This document shows positions 60,155 through 64,000 of a stretch of 64,000 nt of DNA, in pieces (position 1 is the stretch's first letter; every line of letters starts with the position of its first letter). A program made the translations under genes and the position numbers. The DNA comes from Glutamicibacter sp. PS. GTDB taxonomy: Bacteria; Actinomycetota; Actinomycetes; Actinomycetales; Micrococcaceae. Below the pieces are notes generated by a model. It was not told where the DNA came from and searched no databases. It saw only the letters and a program-made list of their open reading frames with translations. The DNA is taken from NCBI GenBank assembly GCA_031317595.1, contig JANCMB010000001.1:2979610-3043609 (forward strand), in the 5' to 3' direction.

Positions 60155-61153
60155 TCAGCGCAAGAAAAGTTGAGCCAAGGTCGGTAGCGTCAAGACCGCC
60201 AAGGCGCAGGTGAGCACGATCCCCACCGCTGTTGGCTCGCCATCGCCGGTTTCACTCGCAGCCATAATGTAAGCCGTAGCCGACACCGGCATCGCAGCCA
60301 TCAAGACCGCAGTATTGAACCAGAGCGGATCCAAGTCGGGAGCCAACCACAACAGGCTAGCTACGGTCAGTGCCGGTAAGAGCAACAACTTACCCAGCAC
60401 CATCAACACCATTGCTGGTAGCGAAATCCGCGCCGCACTCCGCTGGTCTGCTGCGCGCCCCCAGATACGGCGCACCGTACGCCGTAGCGATAGCCCAATG
60501 GTAAAAAGCGCTCCGGGCGCGGCCGCAGCCGCCAATATCTGAGCGGCCCGATCTACCGGGTCGGGCAATGACCAACCGAAGTACAGCACGGCCCCACCGG
60601 CCAGCATCGCCCAGGTCACCGGATTGCGTAGCAACGCGTTGCGCACCGTCATCGCCACGGTGCGCGGACTGCGTCGCCGCTGACCTCCTCGCCGCGTCGG
60701 CAACACGAGTTGGGCCAATACGGGAAACCCGACCATGAACAACACGTTATGCACCAATTGCCCCATGCCAGCCGCGAGCCCCGCACTGCTGCCCAGCACC
60801 CCAAGAACCACCGGAATCCCCAGATAGGACACATTGCCAAATCCGGTACTCAGACTCATGGCCAGCGACTGCGCGAGAGACTGTCGCAACACATAGCGGG
60901 CCAACAGCCCAACCAGCCCCGCAAAAACCGTGGTGGCCGCGGTGGTGATAAGTAAGAACTCCAGCGGCACCCCGGATTGCGGATCAGCATCGGCCACCAC
61001 CGTGAAAAGCAACGCAGGCAAGGCAATGTAGAACACAAAGGTATTCAGCGCTGGCTCGACATTATCGGCAAAGCGCGAAGCGTGGCTCGCGGCGTAGCCC
61101 ACGGTCATAATCAAGAACAGCGGGAGGATACCGAAAAGTACGTCGCCAAACAT
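60155..61153 (-). CDS. AEC family transporter (auxin efflux carrier-like)
   Basis: A 332-residue membrane protein with ten predicted helices in two five-helix repeats. FGNVSYLGIPVVLGVLG and the second-repeat AVLMAAMPVSATAYIMA are the broken-helix signatures of this family. Bacterial members carry small carboxylates such as malate or malonate. The ATG at 61153 is used because GAGGAG lies 5 bases before it. It is not obviously tied to its neighbours. Confidence 0.85.
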   Translation of the reverse strand: MFGDVLFGILPLFLIMTVGYAASHASRFADNVEPALNTFVFYIALPALLFTVVADADPQSGVPLEFLLITTAATTVFAGLVGLLARYVLRQSLAQSLAMSLSTGFGNVSYLGIPVVLGVLGSSAGLAAGMGQLVHNVLFMVGFPVLAQLVLPTRRGGQRRRSPRTVAMTVRNALLRNPVTWAMLAGGAVLYFGWSLPDPVDRAAQILAAAAAPGALFTIGLSLRRTVRRIWGRAADQRSAARISLPAMVLMVLGKLLLLPALTVASLLWLAPDLDPLWFNTAVLMAAMPVSATAYIMAASETGDGEPTAVGIVLTCALAVLTLPTLAQLFLR

Positions 61154-61237
61154 CACCGCTCCTCGTGCATAGCCACCCGTCAACTCTAGGCGCATGCGTT
61201 GTTGGCCTGTATCTTCATGAAGGCCGTTAACGAACAA

Positions 61238-61281
61238 ACAGGCGGTCGGACGCATCGAAAACGATGCGCCCGACCGCCTGT
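61238..61281. terminator. Terminator after ald
   Basis: ACAGGCGGTCGG and CCGACCGCCTGT, with inner CGCATCG/CGATGCG, make a long near-perfect stem 19 bases past the ald stop (minus strand). Confidence 0.85.
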
Positions 61282-61299
61282 ACCGTACCGAAGATTTAC

Positions 61300-62427
61300 T
61301 TAGACTGCGGCGGCGGAGCCCAAGACCTCGGCTGTTGAGACATAGGGCAGCTCAAACTCATCGGCCACGGACTTGAAAGTCACCTGGCCGTCGTGGACGT
61401 TCAGCCCGTTGGCAAGGCCAGTATCTTCACGCAACGCCTGCATCCATCCCTTATCCGCAATGCGCAGAGCGTAAGGCAGCGTGGCGTTGGTCAGCGCCGC
61501 GGTGGAAGTCTGCGGCACGGCACCGGGCATATTGGCCACGCAGTAGTACACGGCGTCGTGGACCTTGAACGTCGGCTCGGCGTGAGTGGTTGGGCGCGAC
61601 CCTTCGAAGCAGCCACCCTGGTCGATCGCGATATCGACCAGCACGGAGCCCGGGCGCATGTGGGCGACCATATCCTTGGTCACCAGCTTTGGTGCGGCGG
61701 CGCCCGGAATCAGCACGGAACCAATTACGAGATCCGCTTCGGCTACCTCGGCGGCGATGGTTAAGCGCTGCGAGGCCAGGGTCTTGATCCGCCCGTTGAA
61801 GGCCAGGTCGATCTCGCGCAGGCGCGGGAGACTAATATCAATGATGGTCACGTCGGCGCCCATACCCAGTGCGATGGTTGCCGCGTGCGTACCCGCCACG
61901 CCACCACCGATTACTACAACCTTGGCCGGGCGTGTGCCTGGCACACCGCCCATCAGCACGCCGGCACCACCGTTAGGCTGCTGTAGCTGCACGGCCCCGA
62001 TCTGAGCCGCCAAGCGACCGGCAACCTCAGACATCGGTGCCAGCAGCGGCAGGGAACGTCCGGAAGTGACGGTCTCATAGGCAATGGCGGTTGACCCTGC
62101 AGCGAGCAATGCGTCGGTGCATTCGCGCGAAGCGGCCAGGTGAAGGTAGGTAAACAGCAACTGCCCGGCGCGCATGCGGTGGTATTCCGCGGCGATTGGT
62201 TCCTTGACCTTCAAGATCATCTCGGCTTCAGCCCAGGTTGCATCGGCATCCGGAGCAATCCGCGCCCCGGCGGCGACATAGGCCTCATCGGCGTTGCCCG
62301 AACCGACCCCGGCGCCGGTTTCGATGATCACTTCGTGGCCCCGGGCGACAAACTCGGATACCCCGGCGGGGGTTATGGCGACGCGAAATTCGTTGTTCTT
62401 GATTTCCTTCGGGACACCAATGATCAT
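61300..62427 (-). CDS. ald: Alanine dehydrogenase
   Basis: A 375-residue NAD-dependent L-alanine dehydrogenase: alanine to pyruvate and ammonia, reversible. MIIGVPKEIKNNEFRVAITP is the textbook N-terminus; K75 (LKVKEP) and H96 (TYLHLAAS) match the pyruvate-binding lysine and catalytic histidine. The Rossmann VVIGGGVAGTHAATIALGMG follows at about 170-190 and ANMPGAVPQTSTAALTNATL closes the active site. AGAGGAG lies before the ATG at 62427. Monocistronic. Confidence 0.97.
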   Translation of the reverse strand: MIIGVPKEIKNNEFRVAITPAGVSEFVARGHEVIIETGAGVGSGNADEAYVAAGARIAPDADATWAEAEMILKVKEPIAAEYHRMRAGQLLFTYLHLAASRECTDALLAAGSTAIAYETVTSGRSLPLLAPMSEVAGRLAAQIGAVQLQQPNGGAGVLMGGVPGTRPAKVVVIGGGVAGTHAATIALGMGADVTIIDISLPRLREIDLAFNGRIKTLASQRLTIAAEVAEADLVIGSVLIPGAAAPKLVTKDMVAHMRPGSVLVDIAIDQGGCFEGSRPTTHAEPTFKVHDAVYYCVANMPGAVPQTSTAALTNATLPYALRIADKGWMQALREDTGLANGLNVHDGQVTFKSVADEFELPYVSTAEVLGSAAAV

Positions 62428-62699
62428 GGCAACCGCTCCTCTCGTGAGACGTCTCGGGCGGTGTGAACGAACCGAAATTCGAGCGGTGACCGCCATAACT
62501 TGTGTTCACCAGAGTAGGGTTTTCGACGAAATTTTCAGAGGACTGCCGAAATATCTACGGCAATATCAAGATAATCTGTTTTTTATTTCATCGCGTTGCG
62601 CTTGGACGGGCGAGATCGCCGTCGGATCTTCGGGGTTAACGACCCGCGACCCCGTGGCACCCAAAGCGGTGCCACGGGGTCGTGAGCTAGAGACGTGGG
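62428..62699. other. Intergenic region upstream of ald
   Basis: About 270 bases with an AT-rich stretch (62520-62590) that probably holds the ald promoter; no clear operator or gene seen. The aceE terminator lies at its right end. Confidence 0.4.
62648..62681 (-). terminator. Terminator after aceE
   Basis: GACCCCGTGGCACC and GGTGCCACGGGGTC form a perfect 14-base stem with a 6-base loop, 19 bases past the aceE stop. Confidence 0.88.
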
Positions 62700-64000
62700 T
62701 TAGGCGTCGCCGCCGGCGTTCCCACTGGTACCCGCGGTCGGGTCATTGAGCCGATACGCCGCATGCGCCTGCGCGACCTTCGCCTGGTCAATCTCCCCAC
62801 GCTCGGCCAACGCGGCCAAAGCCTGAACCACCACGGTATGCGCATCGATCTTAAAGAACCGGCGCGCCGCGGCCCGCGTATCGGAGAACCCGAACCCATC
62901 AGCACCCAACGTGTAGAACTCGCCCGGCACGTACGGGCGGATCTGCTCGGGGACCGCGCGCATGTAATCACTGGTCGCGATCACCGGCCCGGTCGCCTGG
63001 GAGAGTTTCCCGGTCACAAACGGGGTCACCCGCCCACCGGCAGGGTCACCCAGGTACGCCTCATCGGCGGCCTGCCCATCACGGGCCAACTCGTTCCAGG
63101 ACGTCACCGACCACACATCGGCGGATACGCCCCACTCCGAGGCGAGGATCGCCTGGGCTTCTAACGCCCACGGCACCGCCACACCCGAGGCCAGCAGTTG
63201 GGCGCGTGGCCCGTCCACGGCCGCTTCCTTGAGCAGGTAGATACCCTTGATCAGCCCCTCGACGTCCAGGTTCTCTGGTTCGGCCGGTTGGGTGATCGGC
63301 TCGTTATAGACCGTGAGGTAATACATCACGTTCGGATCCGGGTGCCCACCCCCATACATGCGCTCCAGCCCGGAACGCATAATATGCCCGATCTCATACC
63401 CGTAGGCCGGGTCGTAGGTGATCACCGCCGGGTTGGTGGCCGCGAGCAACGGCGAATGCCCATCCGCGTGCTGTAGTCCTTCACCGGTGAGGGTGGTGCG
63501 TCCGGCGGTGGCGCCGATGATGAACCCGCGGGTCATCTGATCCGCGGCAGCCCAGAACTGGTCCCCGGTGCGTTGGAACCCGAACATGGAGTAGAACACG
63601 TAGATCGGGATCAGCGCTTCCCCATGGGTGGAGTAGCTGGTACCCGCGGCGGTGAACGCCGCGACCGCGCCGGCCTCGTTAATGCCCGGGTGGATCAACT
63701 GACCGGCCGGGGATTCCTTATACGCCAGCACCAGGTCACGGTCCACCGAGAGGTAGTTCTGCCCGGCCGGGTTATAGATCTTCGCGGTCGGGAAGAACGA
63801 GTCCATGCCAAAGGTGCGCGACTCATCCGGGACGATCGGCACGATCCGGTGCCCGAAGTCCTTATCGCGCATCAGATCCTTGAGCAACCGGACAAAGGCC
63901 ATGGTCGTGGCCGCCTGCTGTTTCCCGGACCCGCGTTTAGCGATCGCGTAGGACTTCTCGGTCGGTAAGGTCACCGGGGCCGGGGTCTCAGAACGGCGTG
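62700..64000 (-). CDS. aceE: Pyruvate dehydrogenase E1 component, homodimeric type, 5' truncated by the window
   Basis: The frame is open to the window edge (R-R-S-E-T-P-A-P then [15 protein letters not shown]), giving the C-terminal 433 residues of a protein that is about 900 residues long in this family. Blocks such as [50 protein letters not shown] and [21 protein letters not shown] are characteristic of AceE. It decarboxylates pyruvate with thiamine diphosphate and acylates the E2 lipoyl domain. The ThDP-binding domain lies outside the window. The C-terminal tail ends in a Gly/Ala-rich stretch. Confidence 0.96.
   Translation of the reverse strand, partial: RRSETPAPVTLPTEKSYAIAKRGSGKQQAATTMAFVRLLKDLMRDKDFGHRIVPIVPDESRTFGMDSFFPTAKIYNPAGQNYLSVDRDLVLAYKESPAGQLIHPGINEAGAVAAFTAAGTSYSTHGEALIPIYVFYSMFGFQRTGDQFWAAADQMTRGFIIGATAGRTTLTGEGLQHADGHSPLLAATNPAVITYDPAYGYEIGHIMRSGLERMYGGGHPDPNVMYYLTVYNEPITQPAEPENLDVEGLIKGIYLLKEAAVDGPRAQLLASGVAVPWALEAQAILASEWGVSADVWSVTSWNELARDGQAADEAYLGDPAGGRVTPFVTGKLSQATGPVIATSDYMRAVPEQIRPYVPGEFYTLGADGFGFSDTRAAARRFFKIDAHTVVVQALAALAERGEIDQAKVAQAHAAYRLNDPTAGTSGNAGGDA

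Noticed and set aside
1-64000. CRISPR arrays, tRNA or rRNA genes, insertion sequences, attachment sites
   Set aside because: No regularly spaced repeats, no cloverleaf with CCA-type end, no transposase-like protein and no flanking direct repeats were seen while reading both strands.

Overview
The window is a GC-rich actinobacterial chromosome segment, most likely from the Micrococcaceae (Arthrobacter/Glutamicibacter-like). Evidence: strong codon bias, TATAAT-type promoters feeding leaderless starts, a homodimeric-type AceE, an actinobacterial-type myo-inositol locus and tandem GH13 alpha-glucosidases. No rRNA, tRNA, insertion sequence, CRISPR array or prophage was seen. About 55 genes are readable; the first and last run off the window.

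Layout. (1) 1-3.2 kb: a truncated dehydrogenase, a DctM-type permease, a two-helix membrane protein and a cyclase-family hydrolase; substrate unknown. (2) 3.5-9.6 kb: ureide and glyoxylate operon (allE, a DUF6986 aldolase-like gene, aceB, malic enzyme) divergent from an IclR regulator. (3) 9.7-11.8 kb: nitroreductase, then a divergent ohrR/ohr peroxide module with leaderless promoters, and a DUF1304 protein. (4) 11.8-19.9 kb: ROK repressor and a sugar ABC importer with two alpha-glucosidases. (5) 19.9-24.5 kb: Gfo/Idh dehydrogenase, GntR regulator (iolR-like), iolB and an iolT-like transporter. (6) 24.7-32.0 kb: a seven-gene operon for an opine metallophore of the staphylopine type: binding protein, histidine-racemase-like CntK, nicotianamine-synthase-like CntL, opine dehydrogenase CntM, MFS exporter, FecCD permease and ATPase. 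It is preceded by a Fur/Zur-type palindrome lying exactly between the -35 and -10. (7) 32.0-40.4 kb: the main inositol operon (iolC to iolG). (8) 40.5-48.6 kb: a decayed alpha/beta hydrolase, a LacI-controlled catabolic pair, a 2H phosphoesterase, and an MFS-Gfo-ROK kinase operon. (9) 48.6-55.9 kb: galE-galK-galT joined to a monosaccharide ABC importer. (10) 56.1-60.1 kb: urate operon (permease, uricase, HIU hydrolase, OHCU decarboxylase) divergent from a 62-residue unknown protein. (11) 60.2-64 kb: AEC transporter, alanine dehydrogenase and the 3' part of aceE.

How the parts connect. Urate breakdown at the right end yields ureides whose glyoxylate can be condensed to malate and decarboxylated by the left-end operon. 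Both ends share a 12-base identical operator-like element, suggesting one IclR regulon. The inositol genes sit in two blocks on either side of the metallophore operon. The metallophore operon is the most notable system here: staphylopine-type biosynthesis paired with a siderophore-type FecBCD importer rather than the Opp-type importer of Staphylococcus.
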